This document shows positions 24,112 to 32,471 of a stretch of 64,000 nt of DNA, piece after piece. The translations under genes were made by a program, and so were the position numbers. The notes beneath the pieces were generated by a model that was given only the letters and a program-made list of their open reading frames with translations, was not told the origin of the DNA and did no database searches. Location of the stretch: assembly GCF_050389775.1 (NCBI RefSeq), contig NZ_CP177146.1:202390-266389 (forward strand), in the 5' to 3' direction. Source of the stretch: Marinibacterium sp050389775. Lineage in GTDB: Bacteria; Pseudomonadota; Alphaproteobacteria; Rhodobacterales; Rhodobacteraceae. Position 1 is the stretch's first letter. Every line of letters begins with the position of its first letter.

Positions 24112-25632
24112 ATGGAATTCTTCGCGGACCTCTGGCTGGGCTTTTCCGTCGCGGTCACACCGATGAACCTCGTCTACCTTCTGGTCGGCGCGGTGGTCGG
24201 CATGACCGTCGGCGTGATCCCCGGCTTCGGCCCATCGGCCGGCCTGGCCATCCTGCTGCCCGTCACATTCGGCATGGACCCGATCGGGGCCATCATGATG
24301 CTGGCGGCGATCTATTACGGCGCGATGTACGGCGGCACGATCACCTCGATCCTGCTGAATACACCAGGCGAAAGCGCCACTGTCGCCTCGACCTTCGACG
24401 GCTATCCCCTCGCCCGCAACGGCCGGGCCGGGCCGGCGCTGGTGATGCAGGCCGTGGCCTCCTGCATCGGGGGCACCGTCGGGGTCATCCTGCTGACCGC
24501 CCTGGCCCCGGCCTTTTCCCAGGTCGCCCGCAACTTCGGCCCGCCGGAGTACTTCCTGCTGGCCATCCTGGGCATGCTGACCCTGCTGGTCATGCTGGGC
24601 ACCAACTGGAAATTCGGCGTGATCTCGGCCCTGATCGGCTTTGCCCTGGGCACCGTGGGCGTCGACCTGGAAACCGGGCTCAGCCGCTATACCTTCGGCT
24701 CGGCCGAGCTGATCGGCGGGGTGCATTTCATTCCCGTGGCCATCGGGCTCTTCGGGCTGGGCGAGCTCTATTATTCCTTCTGGCAGGGCCAGCACCGGCG
24801 CAATGCCGAGGGCATCATCGACTACCACAGCGAGGCCCGTTTCTGGCCCACCGCCCAGGACTGGATCTCGACGCGGTTCACCATGCTGCGCGGGTCGATC
24901 CTGGGCTTTGTCGTCGGGGTGATCCCCGGCGCGGGGGCGACGATCGCCTCGCTGATGGCCTATAGTTTCGAACGCTCCGTCTCTCCCAACCGCGACAATT
25001 TCGGCAAGGGCGAGATGGCCGGGCTGGTGGCCCCGGAAACGGCCAACAACGCCGCCTCGTCGGGCGCGATGATCCCGCTGCTGACCCTGGGCATTCCCGG
25101 CTCGGCCTCGACCGCCGTGCTGCTGGCGGCCTTCCTTCTGTGGGGGCTGCGTCCGGGGCCGTTGTTCATGTCGCAGAACCCCGACCTGGCCTGGGGGCTG
25201 ATCGCCTCGATGTACCTGGGCAACATGGCCCTGCTGGCGATCAACATCTTCGCCATCCCGGTCTTCGTGCGCCTGCTGCGCGTGCCCTATCGCATCCTGG
25301 CGCCGGTCGTCGTGGTGATCTGCACGCTGGGCACCTTTTCGGTGCACAGCTCGATGGTCGAGGTCTACATCATGTTCGCCGCCGGCATCGTCGGTTTCTT
25401 CATGCGGCTCTACGGCTTTTCGCCCGCCGCGCTGGTGCTGGCCCTGGTGCTGGGTCCGCTGGCCGAAGAGGCCCTGCGGCAGACCCTGACCATCTCGCGC
25501 GGGTCCTTCGGGATCTTCTTTCACCGGCCCGGCTCGATCTGGATCATGATCGTCACCGTGCTGCTGCTGGTCGTGCTGCCGCTGTTCCGCCTGGTCGGGC
25601 GCGGCGCCACGACCCGCAAGGCCGGTGCCTGA
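24112..25632 (+). CDS. TTT transporter large membrane subunit (TctA)
   Basis: This 506-residue protein with about 12 hydrophobic helices matches TctA. It carries the two internal repeats typical of the family: 'GVIPGFGPSAGLAILLPVTFGMDP' near residue 35-58 and 'GVIPGAGATIASLMAYSFERS' near 270-290, plus 'GGTITSILLNTPGESATVASTFDGYPLARNGRAG'. It forms the sodium- or proton-coupled pathway for the carboxylate bound by the TctC protein. It is followed after 3 bp by the Ldh-family gene, so the two are co-transcribed. Confidence 0.93.
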   Translation: MEFFADLWLGFSVAVTPMNLVYLLVGAVVGMTVGVIPGFGPSAGLAILLPVTFGMDPIGAIMMLAAIYYGAMYGGTITSILLNTPGESATVASTFDGYPLARNGRAGPALVMQAVASCIGGTVGVILLTALAPAFSQVARNFGPPEYFLLAILGMLTLLVMLGTNWKFGVISALIGFALGTVGVDLETGLSRYTFGSAELIGGVHFIPVAIGLFGLGELYYSFWQGQHRRNAEGIIDYHSEARFWPTAQDWISTRFTMLRGSILGFVVGVIPGAGATIASLMAYSFERSVSPNRDNFGKGEMAGLVAPETANNAASSGAMIPLLTLGIPGSASTAVLLAAFLLWGLRPGPLFMSQNPDLAWGLIASMYLGNMALLAINIFAIPVFVRLLRVPYRILAPVVVVICTLGTFSVHSSMVEVYIMFAAGIVGFFMRLYGFSPAALVLALVLGPLAEEALRQTLTISRGSFGIFFHRPGSIWIMIVTVLLLVVLPLFRLVGRGATTRKAGA

Positions 25633-25635
25633 GCC

Positions 25636-26688
25636 ATGGCCGACACGGTCACCCTGTCGCTGGACCGGGCCGGGGCGCTGGCCGCCGCCGCCTTCCGCGC
25701 GGCGGGCGTGGCCGGGCCCATGGCCGATGACGCCGGCCGGGCGCTGGCCCTGGCCGAGGCCATGGGCATCCCCACACACGGGCTGGCCCGCGTGGACGGC
25801 TATCGCAAGCGCCTGGCGGCGGGCGGGATGAACCCCGCCGCCCGGATCACGACCCGCGTGGCCGCCCCCGGGCTGGTCCGCGTCAACGGCGAGGACGGGC
25901 TGGGCCCGGCCGTGGCCACCGCCGCCCTGCGCGCCGCGATGGAAGCGGCCCGGACCACCGGCCTGGCCGCCGCCTTCTGCCACCGTTCGACCCATTTCGC
26001 CGCCGCCGCGCCCTATTGCCTGACCGCTGCCGAGGCCGGTTTCGCCAGCATCATCCTGTCCAGCGCCGCGCCCTCGGTCGCCCCGCCCGGCGGGCTGGCC
26101 CCCCGGTTCGGCACCAATCCCATGGCCTTCGGCATGCCCGGGCCGGCAGGCCGCCACGTGATCTTTGACACCGCCCTGTCGGTGGCCTCGCGCTCGCGCA
26201 TCCGGCGCGCCGCGGGTGCCGGCCAGCCGATCCCCGAAGGCTGGGCCACCGATCGCCAGGGCCGGCCGACCACCGATGCCGCCGCCGCCCTGGACGGGCT
26301 GTTGCAGCCGCTGGCCGGGGCCAAGGGCTATGGGCTGGCGCTGGTCGTCGATCTCTTTGCCGGGCTGCTGTCGGGCGCGGCCATGCTGAGCGACATTGCC
26401 GATCCCGAGCGCGATCCGGCCCGCCCCCAGGACCTGGGCCAGATGCTGCTGGTCATCGACACCGCCCGGCTGATGCCCCGCGACGGGCTGGACGGGCGGA
26501 TGGACCATTTCGCCGCCCTGATTGCCGACACCCCCGCCGCCGACCCGGCCCATCCCGTCCGCCTGCCCGGCGCCCGGGCCCTGGCCGCCCTGGCCCGGGC
26601 CCGCAGCCATGGCCTGTCCCTGCCCCGGCCGTTGCACGACGGCCTTGTCGCCGCCGCCACGGACGCCCCCGCGGCGCAACACGATTGA
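25636..26688 (+). CDS. Ldh-family (malate/L-lactate/ureidoglycolate) dehydrogenase
   Basis: This 350-residue protein belongs to the NAD(P)-dependent type-2 malate/L-lactate dehydrogenase family. Markers are 'GIPTHGLARVDGYRKRL' near residue 45, with the catalytic His in THG, 'CHRSTHFAAAAPYCL' and 'GTNPMAFGMPG' in the middle, and 'AKGYGLALVVDLFAGLLSGA'. Members reduce or oxidise 2-oxo/2-hydroxy acids with varied side chains. Placed between a TTT transporter and LigJ it probably acts on the imported acid or its breakdown product. Confidence 0.87.
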   Translation: MADTVTLSLDRAGALAAAAFRAAGVAGPMADDAGRALALAEAMGIPTHGLARVDGYRKRLAAGGMNPAARITTRVAAPGLVRVNGEDGLGPAVATAALRAAMEAARTTGLAAAFCHRSTHFAAAAPYCLTAAEAGFASIILSSAAPSVAPPGGLAPRFGTNPMAFGMPGPAGRHVIFDTALSVASRSRIRRAAGAGQPIPEGWATDRQGRPTTDAAAALDGLLQPLAGAKGYGLALVVDLFAGLLSGAAMLSDIADPERDPARPQDLGQMLLVIDTARLMPRDGLDGRMDHFAALIADTPAADPAHPVRLPGARALAALARARSHGLSLPRPLHDGLVAAATDAPAAQHD

Positions 26689-26719
26689 CCTGCCCCATGA
26701 CTTCGCGCAGACAAAATGC

Positions 26720-27403
26720 ATGAGCCAGCCCAACGACCCCTATGCCTCGCTGCCGTCGCGCCTGTCGGAAAACGTCAAGACGCTCAGCCAGATTGCGGCC
26801 GAAGCCATCGAGGGGCTGATCGCCAACGGTCACCTGCGCTCGGGCGAGCGGATCAACGAAAGCCACCTCGCCCAGCAGCTGGGCATCAGCCGTGGTCCGA
26901 TCCGCGAGGCCTGCCGGTCGCTGGAACAGGCCGGGCTGCTGGAGAGCTTTACCAACCGGGGCATGTACGTGCGCGCGCTGTCGGCCGAAGAGGCCCGGCA
27001 TCTCTACGTGCTGCGGTCGGCCCTGGCCGGGCTGTCGGGCCGGCTGATCGTCGAGGCCGCGCCGGACGAAGAGCTGGCCGCCCTGGCCGAGATGGTCGCG
27101 CGGATGGACCGGGCCGTGTCGGAAGACGATCCCGAGACCTATTTCCAGCTCAACCTCGGCTTTCACGAACGGCTGGTCGAGGCCAGCCGCAACCCGGCGC
27201 TGGTCGAGACCTACATGCGCATCGTCAAGCAATTGCTGCTGACCCGCCGGCGCGGGCTGGTCGAGGCGCACAACATCGGCGCGTCCAACGCCGAACACCA
27301 CCAGATCATCGACGCGCTGCTGGCGCGCGATGCCGATGCCGCCGAAGCCGCGATGCGCAAGCATGTGGACGGCGGTTTCAACCGGCTCCTCGGCGCGACC
27401 TAG
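26720..27403 (+). CDS. Second GntR-family regulator (FadR subfamily)
   Basis: This 227-residue protein has an N-terminal winged helix (INESHLAQQLGISRGPIREACRSLEQAGLL, residues about 46-75) and an FCD domain with NLGFHERLVEASR and 'NAEHHQIIDALL'. It resembles the regulator at 21519, but the DNA-binding helices differ outside the core. I see no copy of the ACTGTTGACAG operator in front of it. The ATG at 26720 fits the family start; an overlapping ATG at 26716 is in another frame. It probably controls LigJ and its neighbours in response to a pathway acid. Confidence 0.88.
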   Translation: MSQPNDPYASLPSRLSENVKTLSQIAAEAIEGLIANGHLRSGERINESHLAQQLGISRGPIREACRSLEQAGLLESFTNRGMYVRALSAEEARHLYVLRSALAGLSGRLIVEAAPDEELAALAEMVARMDRAVSEDDPETYFQLNLGFHERLVEASRNPALVETYMRIVKQLLLTRRRGLVEAHNIGASNAEHHQIIDALLARDADAAEAAMRKHVDGGFNRLLGAT

Positions 27404-27491
27404 ACCGCCCCTGCCCCGGCGTCCCTGCCCCGGCACGGCCCATGGCGCGCCGGGCCGTTGATCCTTTGATCGCATGGACAGGGAGGACCAC

Positions 27492-28529
27492 ATGATCATC
27501 GATTGCCACGGTCATTACACGACCGCACCCAAACAGCTTGCCGCCTGGCGCGAGGACCAGATCGCGGCGAAGGGCCAGCGCAGCGCCATGGCCCGGCCCG
27601 ACGGGCCGCTGATCACCGATGACGAGATCCGCGAGACCCTGCTGGGCGCGCAGATCCCCGTTCAGCGCGAGCGCGGCATCGACCTGACGATCTTTTCGCC
27701 CCGCGCGGCGGCCATGGGCCAGCATGTGGGCGACGAGGCCATGTCGATGCAATGGTCGCGCATCTGCAACGACCTGATCGGCCGTGTGGCCACGCTGTTC
27801 CCGCAGGATTACGCCCCGGTCTGCCAGCTGCCCCAGTCGCCCGGCTGTCCGCCGGCCCATGTCATCCCCGAGTTGCGCCGCTGCGTCGAAGAGATGGGCT
27901 TTGTCGGCTGCAACCTCAATCCCGATCCCGCCGGGGGGTATTGGACCGATCCGCCGATGACCGACGAATGGTGGTTCCCGGTCTACGAGGTGCTCGAAGA
28001 GCTGGACGTGCCGGCGATGATCCATGTCTCGGGCTCGTGCAATCCCAACTTCCAGTATTCCGGCGCCCATTACATCAACGGCGATACCTCGGTCTTCATG
28101 CAGATCCTCGACAGCGATCTCTTTGATCGCTTCCCCCGGCTGCGCCTGATCATCCCCCATGGCGGCGGGGCGGTACCCTTCCACTGGGGCCGCTATCGCG
28201 GGCTGGCCATCGACCGCAACCGCCGGGAGCCGGCCGAGATGATGGGCGACAACCTGTTCTTCGACACCTGCGTCTATCACCAGCCGGGCATCGACCTGAT
28301 GACCGGGGTGGTGCCGGTGCGCAACGTGCTCTTTGCCTCGGAAACCTTCGGCGCGGTGCGTTCGGTCGATCCCGAAACGGGCGTCCCCTTCGATCACACA
28401 CGGCGCTACATCGACAACAGCCCGCACCTGGACGCCGCCGACCGCCAGGCGATCTATGCGGGCAACACCTTGCGGGTCTTTCCGCGCCTGGCCGCGCGGC
28501 TGGCCGAACAGGACAGGATCCCGGCATGA
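27492..28529 (+). CDS. ligJ: 4-Oxalomesaconate hydratase (LigJ)
   Basis: This 345-residue amidohydrolase-2 family protein begins MIIDCHGHYTTAPK, with the metal-binding D-x-H-x-H-type start of the family. Further LigJ-like segments are 'LTIFSPRA', 'CNLNPDPAGGYWTDPPMTD', 'IPHGGGAVPFHWGR' and 'FDTCVYHQPGIDL'. LigJ hydrates 4-oxalomesaconate to 4-carboxy-4-hydroxy-2-oxoadipate in the protocatechuate 4,5-cleavage and gallate pathways. No LigK aldolase or LigAB dioxygenase is in the window, so the pathway must be completed elsewhere. A GGGAGGA ribosome site precedes the ATG at 27492. The stop overlaps the next gene by 4 bp. Confidence 0.85.
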   Translation: MIIDCHGHYTTAPKQLAAWREDQIAAKGQRSAMARPDGPLITDDEIRETLLGAQIPVQRERGIDLTIFSPRAAAMGQHVGDEAMSMQWSRICNDLIGRVATLFPQDYAPVCQLPQSPGCPPAHVIPELRRCVEEMGFVGCNLNPDPAGGYWTDPPMTDEWWFPVYEVLEELDVPAMIHVSGSCNPNFQYSGAHYINGDTSVFMQILDSDLFDRFPRLRLIIPHGGGAVPFHWGRYRGLAIDRNRREPAEMMGDNLFFDTCVYHQPGIDLMTGVVPVRNVLFASETFGAVRSVDPETGVPFDHTRRYIDNSPHLDAADRQAIYAGNTLRVFPRLAARLAEQDRIPA

Positions 28530-29389
28530 AGATCGCCTTCATCGGTTTCGGCGAGGCCGCCCGGTCCTTCGTCGACAGCCTCGCACCGCTGCACCCCGGG
28601 CTGATTTTTGCCGCCCATGACATCCGCCGCGACGACGAGATGGCGGCGGCCATGGCCACGCGAGGCGTGTCCGACGGCGGGCTGGCCGCAGCCTTGGCCG
28701 ATGCCGGGCTGGTGATTTCGGCGGTCACCGCCGACCAGAGCCTGGTGGCAGCCCGCGCCGCCCTGCCCCACCTGTCCCAGGGACAAAGCTATGTCGATCT
28801 CAATTCCGTCTCGCCCGCCCGCAAGGCACAGACGGCCGCCGAGATCGCCGGGCGACACGGGCATTACATCGACATGGCAGTGATGGCCCCGGTACAGCCC
28901 GACGGACATGCCACGCCGACCCTGATCGCCGGCGAGACGGCCGAGGCCCTGTTGCCGGTGCTGACCGACCTTGGCTTTCGCTGCGGGCTGATCGGGCCGA
29001 CGCCGGGCCAGGCTGCGGGGGTCAAGATGTCCCGGTCGCTCTTCGTGAAGGGGCTGGAGGCGATCTCGGTCGAATGTGCCCAGGCCGCGGCGTCCTTCGG
29101 TGTGCTGCCGCAGGTGCTGGCCTCGTTGGAACGGTCCTACCCAGGGCTGGACCTGCCGCGCGCCCTGCCCCACATGTTCGAACGCACGCTGCGGCATGGC
29201 ACGCGACGGGCAGCCGAGATGCGCGAATGCGCGGCGACACTGGAGACGGTGGGGCTGGCTGCGGGGCTGGCCGAGAGCATTGCCGATGTGCAGGGGCAGA
29301 TGGGCGCCCTGCCGATGAACGATCTGCCGGAAGGGGCCTTTGACGAAGCCGTTGACGCCGTGGCCACGTTGCGTCGGACGCCCACGTAA
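28526..29389 (+). CDS. 6-Phosphogluconate-dehydrogenase-like oxidoreductase (DUF1932 type)
   Basis: This 287-residue protein has an N-terminal NAD(P)-binding Rossmann fold (IAFIGFGEAARSF, residues 3-15), a 'VDLNSVSP' substrate loop and a C-terminal helical domain with 'AGVKMSRSLFVKGLEAI', as in DUF1932 proteins of the 3-hydroxyacid/6PGDH superfamily. The lysine in GVKMSRS is the likely catalytic residue. It is coupled to ligJ by a 4-bp overlap, so it likely acts in the same pathway on a hydroxy- or oxo-acid. The specific reaction is not known. Confidence 0.82.
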   Translation: MKIAFIGFGEAARSFVDSLAPLHPGLIFAAHDIRRDDEMAAAMATRGVSDGGLAAALADAGLVISAVTADQSLVAARAALPHLSQGQSYVDLNSVSPARKAQTAAEIAGRHGHYIDMAVMAPVQPDGHATPTLIAGETAEALLPVLTDLGFRCGLIGPTPGQAAGVKMSRSLFVKGLEAISVECAQAAASFGVLPQVLASLERSYPGLDLPRALPHMFERTLRHGTRRAAEMRECAATLETVGLAAGLAESIADVQGQMGALPMNDLPEGAFDEAVDAVATLRRTPT

Positions 29390-29404
29390 TAAGATCAGAC
29401 AGAG

Positions 29405-29433
29405 CTGCCGGCGCGGTGTGTCCGCGCCGGCAG
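29405..29433. terminator. Terminator-like hairpin after catabolic operon
   Basis: A perfect 12-bp stem (CTGCCGGCGCGG / CCGCGCCGGCAG) with a 5-base loop starts 16 bp after the last gene of the ligJ operon. A C-run rather than a T-run follows. It may end both the operon and the convergent patatin transcript. Confidence 0.65.
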
Positions 29434-29477
29434 CCCCCCTGCCCTGCTGAACAGCGTGGTTCCCGGCTGGGTCGGAT

Positions 29478-29503
29478 CAATATTATGTTATAACATAATA
29501 TTG
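29478..29503. promoter_or_regulatory. 26-bp perfect AT-rich palindrome
   Basis: CAATATTATGTTA / TAACATAATATTG is a perfect palindrome with no centre gap, in a setting that is otherwise two thirds G+C. It lies in the gap between convergent genes (29389 and 29586), so no adjacent promoter is obvious. The ATGTTATAACAT core is reminiscent of Zur-type sites, but nothing nearby is a zinc gene. A role in the replicon or as a protein-binding beacon is possible. Confidence 0.6.
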
Positions 29504-29568
29504 TTTCACGCCGCTCCAACCTCAGCATTCCGCGGAACGTCGCACCGCCTGTACCACCGTCGGGCCAG

Positions 29569-29584
29569 TTGTACCGCGGTACTG
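29569..29584. repeat. parS-like palindrome A (variant)
   Basis: TTGTACCGCGGTACTG contains the perfect 12-bp palindrome GTACCGCGGTAC. It differs from the consensus CTGTACCGTGGTACAG of the three other sites at three positions. A CTGTACC half-site lies at 29549-29555. It is just beyond the stop of the patatin gene. Confidence 0.55.
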
Positions 29585-29585
29585 T

Positions 29586-30683
29586 TCACTCACCCAAGTC
29601 GAAGGTTGCGATCAGCTCCTTGCCCCTGCGCCGCGCTTGCCAATCCGCATGTGCCAGTGTCTTCTCGGCATCCTCGACCCCGGCTTGCCAATGCAGCCGC
29701 ATCGACCGCTGCGAGAATTCGAAATCGCTTGATCCCATCTCGGCAGGCGCCCGGCGATAGATCAGGTGGGCGATACAGATCCTGGGATCCCTCGCCCCGT
29801 TCATCAACCGCTTCAGGTCCGGGTCGTCCCGAAACTCGGCCGGCAGCCGCCGGGCCAGTCGCCGCGCGGCCTGGTGCATCTCGTGTTCAGCCAGCAGGAC
29901 ATCGGTGTTCAGCCGCGTCCGGCTGGAAAACCGGATCTCCTTTTCCCGTGCCGTTGATGACCAAACCGTTGCCGGACAATCGCCCCGTGCCGGAAACAGG
30001 TCGATCTGGAAGATACACAGATCGGCCGAGCCGTCCTGGCTCTCCAGAACGAACTGCAGCGGCGTGTTCGACACCAGCCCGCCGTCCCAATAGAGCGCCC
30101 CGTCAATCTCGACAGCCGGAAACCCCGGCGGCAAGGCGCCCGAGGCCATGACATGTTCGGGTCGGATTTCGGTGTCGCGATTGTCGAACCAGGTCATGTT
30201 GCCGGTCTCGACATTTACCGCCCCGACGCTGAACCGTGTATCCCCGGAATTGATGCGGTCGAAATCGACGAGTTCCAACAGCGTCTGCTTCAACGGCGCC
30301 GTATCGTAATAGCTTGTCGCGCCGGGCGACCCCGGCGGGCGCATCGCCGCCGAGGGCATGCGCAGTTCAAAGAAGCCGGCCGCTCCGGTCATCGTCGTGC
30401 GGGCGGCGCTCCAGATGTTCGACAACCTTGGCGGTGTCCAGGTGGTAAAGGCATCCAACGCGTGCGACCGTACCGTGGCACGGTCCCAGAACGTCTCCAG
30501 CGCGGCGATCCTGTTCTGAGGCGCATTGCCGGCCAGAAGCGCGGCATTGACTGCGCCGATCGAGATGCCAGCGACCCAGTCGAGCGGCGTTTCGGCAGCC
30601 GTCAAGGCTTGCGCGACGCCGCATTGATACGCCCCCAATGCGCCGCCGCCTTGCAGGACCAGAACTGTCTTTTCGCGTGCCAT
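29586..30683 (-). CDS. Patatin-like phospholipase
   Basis: This 365-residue protein has the patatin catalytic set: oxyanion loop GGGALGAYQ (residues 12-20), nucleophile elbow G39-I-S41-I-G43 and the Asp of DGG at 200-202. The dyad Ser41/Asp200 is intact. There is no signal peptide, so it acts in the cytoplasm on lipids or acyl esters; the C-terminal ~120 residues resemble the DUF3734 extension. The ATG at 30683 fits the family start; codons upstream lie in the spacer to repC. It lies between parS-like sites A and B, on the same strand as repABC. Confidence 0.87.
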   Translation of the reverse strand: MAREKTVLVLQGGGALGAYQCGVAQALTAAETPLDWVAGISIGAVNAALLAGNAPQNRIAALETFWDRATVRSHALDAFTTWTPPRLSNIWSAARTTMTGAAGFFELRMPSAAMRPPGSPGATSYYDTAPLKQTLLELVDFDRINSGDTRFSVGAVNVETGNMTWFDNRDTEIRPEHVMASGALPPGFPAVEIDGALYWDGGLVSNTPLQFVLESQDGSADLCIFQIDLFPARGDCPATVWSSTAREKEIRFSSRTRLNTDVLLAEHEMHQAARRLARRLPAEFRDDPDLKRLMNGARDPRICIAHLIYRRAPAEMGSSDFEFSQRSMRLHWQAGVEDAEKTLAHADWQARRRGKELIATFDLGE

Positions 30684-31028
30684 GTGTGTCTCCGATGCCG
30701 GGGATGATCCAGATGTAGCGAGTGATCGACGGGATTTCACGGATGCGCGGCATGGTGTGATGTAATTTCTGAACTGCTTGGGGGGCTTGGTGAATGTCGG
30801 TGCAACTTGGGTTGTGCTTTGCGACGATAGGGCTCGGAAAGTGTCAATTGGCTCGGTGACCTGGTTTTTTTGCGGTGACACTGATTTGTGGTATGACTGT
30901 TAACATGGTTTGGGGCGGCGCTTCTTCTTCGTGTCTAGGCTTAAAGCGCCGCAGGCTTCCCGATTTAGATACGTCCGATAAAACCTGTTTCGACTTGGAC
31001 TTGATCAGGATGAAACCCCGCTCCGAAA

Positions 31029-31044
31029 CTGTACCGTGGTACAG
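31029..31044. repeat. parS-like palindrome B
   Basis: CTGTACCG-TGGTACAG: arms CTGTACC / GGTACAG are fully symmetric around a GT centre. Identical over 16 bases to site D. It lies about 95 bp downstream of repC. Confidence 0.75.
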
Positions 31045-31078
31045 GGCTTTCTCAAGCGCCTCTGCCAGGGTGTCCATG

Positions 31079-31094
31079 CTGTACCGTGGTACGG
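31079..31094. repeat. parS-like palindrome C
   Basis: CTGTACCGTGGTACGG differs from sites B and D by one base near the end. Its centre is 50 bp from that of site B, and it lies 44 bp past the repC stop. Confidence 0.75.
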
Positions 31095-31137
31095 CTTGTG
31101 TCCTCTGAGCTGGGTCAACGACGATCATTTCTCAGGA

Positions 31138-32268
31138 TCAAACTGCCTGCAACATGGCCTTCTTCCCAAGCAACTGATGAAACTGAAAATCCGGATCGTT
31201 CAGGCAATCCGGTCGAGACGCGATATGCTCCAATGCCTGCAGAACCTGACCTAGGGTGGCGCGTCTGAGCCCATTTGCAAAGCTGCGTTCGGTCAATCCG
31301 ATCAATCTCGCAAATTGCCGGATGATGTCTCTGGCGTCTTCCATGCATGTTGGCTGCCTTGGAAGGAACGCCGTGAGCGTTGGGCATTGATCCCAGATTA
31401 CTCCGAGCGATGCCTCGGCCGTTTTTCTTTTTTTTGTATCTGTTTTTGGTGTTTCTACTTGGCGGACAGTCTGACCGTTTTTGCCGGACATTTCTTCGGT
31501 TGCCGAGGCCTCGCAGTCGGTAGACAAAGTACTGTCCGGCTCCGGGCAAACAGTGGCAGGGCAGGGGGCCCCGACGACATTAGGCGCACCGGTCAGCGTG
31601 GACCACAGGCCGTGCAAGCGTTCCAGGATGGCCCGGATACCTTCGAGCCCGAGCGATACGCGCCGCAGCAGGGTCTTGGCCATATCGACAAATCCACGGT
31701 CTTCCTCGGACATCTCATCAGCATCCCGCAGCAGGTTGGCCCGTAGGGTCAACGCTTCGGCGCGCAGGCTGCTGGCTTCTTCGGCTTCTGCCTCGGCCTG
31801 GGCCGCCAGCAGGGCAATACGTTCGGCCGAGCGGAACAGCGGGCCGAGGTCCAGCCCGTAGGCATCCACCACCTTGCCACCGCGCCGCAGCGGGAACCGC
31901 TTGCCCGTTGCGCTGTCACGCCGCGCCAGCAGCCCGGCCTGGGCCAGCCGGTCGACATAGCGCCGCAGGTTCCGGTCGCTCATCCCGTTGGCCCGCTCGC
32001 AAATCGTCGTGTTGGACGCATAGACAACCAGCATCATGTCTGGCGTTACCGGCAGGTCGCGCCCGGTCTTCCGGTCACGGCAGGGCAGGAAGCTCAGAAG
32101 CGCGTCCAGCACGGAAATGTCGCGTGGGGTCAGCCCCAACAGGCCACGCGCCTTGCGCAACGCATAGAGCAACTCCCTCCGCAGGATCGGCGTGAAGCCT
32201 GCGGGCATGGTTTGGGCACAGATCTGCTGTGCCCCGGCACGGGGTGCCGCGGATGTGATCATGGTCAT
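31138..32268 (-). CDS. repC: Plasmid replication initiator RepC
   Basis: This 376-residue protein is RepC of a repABC replicon. The N-terminal half has the family's winged-helix segment 'GLTPRDISVLDALLSFLPC' (near residues 44-62) and 'GMSDRNLRRYVDRLAQAGLLARRDSATGKRFPLRRGG' (near 96-132), which binds the origin. RepC initiates replication from an origin that lies inside its own gene. It is third in the order repA-repB-repC and is separated from repB by 258 bp that hold an antisense RNA and a parS-like site. The C-terminal half holds the AT-rich origin candidate. All three genes are intact, so the replicon is probably self-replicating. Confidence 0.93.
   Translation of the reverse strand: MTMITSAAPRAGAQQICAQTMPAGFTPILRRELLYALRKARGLLGLTPRDISVLDALLSFLPCRDRKTGRDLPVTPDMMLVVYASNTTICERANGMSDRNLRRYVDRLAQAGLLARRDSATGKRFPLRRGGKVVDAYGLDLGPLFRSAERIALLAAQAEAEAEEASSLRAEALTLRANLLRDADEMSEEDRGFVDMAKTLLRRVSLGLEGIRAILERLHGLWSTLTGAPNVVGAPCPATVCPEPDSTLSTDCEASATEEMSGKNGQTVRQVETPKTDTKKRKTAEASLGVIWDQCPTLTAFLPRQPTCMEDARDIIRQFARLIGLTERSFANGLRRATLGQVLQALEHIASRPDCLNDPDFQFHQLLGKKAMLQAV
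31421..31459. other. AT-rich tract in repC, candidate oriV
   Basis: A T-rich run (about 70% A+T with runs of 5 and 8-9 T) lies within repC, where flanking sequence is much richer in G+C. repABC origins lie inside repC in an AT-rich stretch. No iterons are obvious, which agrees with that class. Confidence 0.5.
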
Positions 32269-32311
32269 TCGATTTCAGACGGCAAAAACCACCCGTTCAC
32301 CGAAATCGATG

Positions 32312-32340
32312 TTGAAGTTGATTCGTTTGTAGGGTATCCA
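32312..32340 (+). promoter_or_regulatory. Putative promoter of the repB-repC antisense RNA
   Basis: TTGAAG (32312-32317), a 17-base spacer and TATCCA (32335-32340) form a reasonable -35/-10 pair on the plus strand, opposite to repC. Start of transcription would be near 32347. Confidence 0.55.
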
Positions 32341-32346
32341 ACTGAT

Positions 32347-32399
32347 AGCGACAAAAGTGGAAGCCCTTCGGAAACACCGTTTTCGGGGGGTTTCTTTTT
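32347..32399 (+). ncRNA. Candidate countertranscript RNA (incompatibility RNA) of repABC
   Basis: The repB-repC gap of repABC replicons encodes a short antisense RNA that represses repC and sets copy number and incompatibility. Here, opposite to repC, a promoter at 32312-32340 is followed by a strong hairpin and T-run, defining an RNA of about 53 bases. Size, position and orientation fit the known class. The complementary leader of repC mRNA on the minus strand would fold into the matching stem. Ends are predicted, not measured. Confidence 0.7.
32371..32399 (+). terminator. Rho-independent terminator of the antisense RNA
   Basis: GAAACxCCG / CGG...GTTTC pair around a TTTT loop (32371-32394), with one internal loop, and are followed by TTTTT at 32395-32399. 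This is one of the few hairpins in the window with a real T-tail. Confidence 0.7.
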
Positions 32400-32471
32400 G
32401 CGTGTCGGTCTGCCTCCTTGGGTCCTGCTCGATCTATGGGGTCATTGCCCCGGGTTTATGGCGTGGAAGGC

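Larger units (their letters stand above)
30684..31137. other. Region downstream of repC with two parS-like sites
   Basis: This 454-bp stretch has lower G+C than the neighbourhood and no convincing gene. It carries parS-like palindromes at 31029-31044 and 31079-31094, 35 bp apart. A 94-codon frame at 30844-31128 on the minus strand overlaps both sites and has no recognisable domain. The patatin promoter should lie near 30690-30760. Confidence 0.6.

Noticed and set aside
23314..26733. 1139-codon open frame on the minus strand
   Set aside because: Antisense to the TctB, TctA and Ldh genes and running through the tandem repeats; repetitive Gly/Gln/His composition and no domain.
29478..29503. Rho-independent terminator
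   Set aside because: The palindrome has no loop and is AT-only at its centre, so it would not form a stable RNA hairpin; the GC hairpin at 29405 is the better terminator.
30844..31128. 94-codon frame downstream of repC
   Set aside because: It overlaps both parS-like palindromes, has no ribosome site and no recognisable domain. Non-coding function explains the sequence better.
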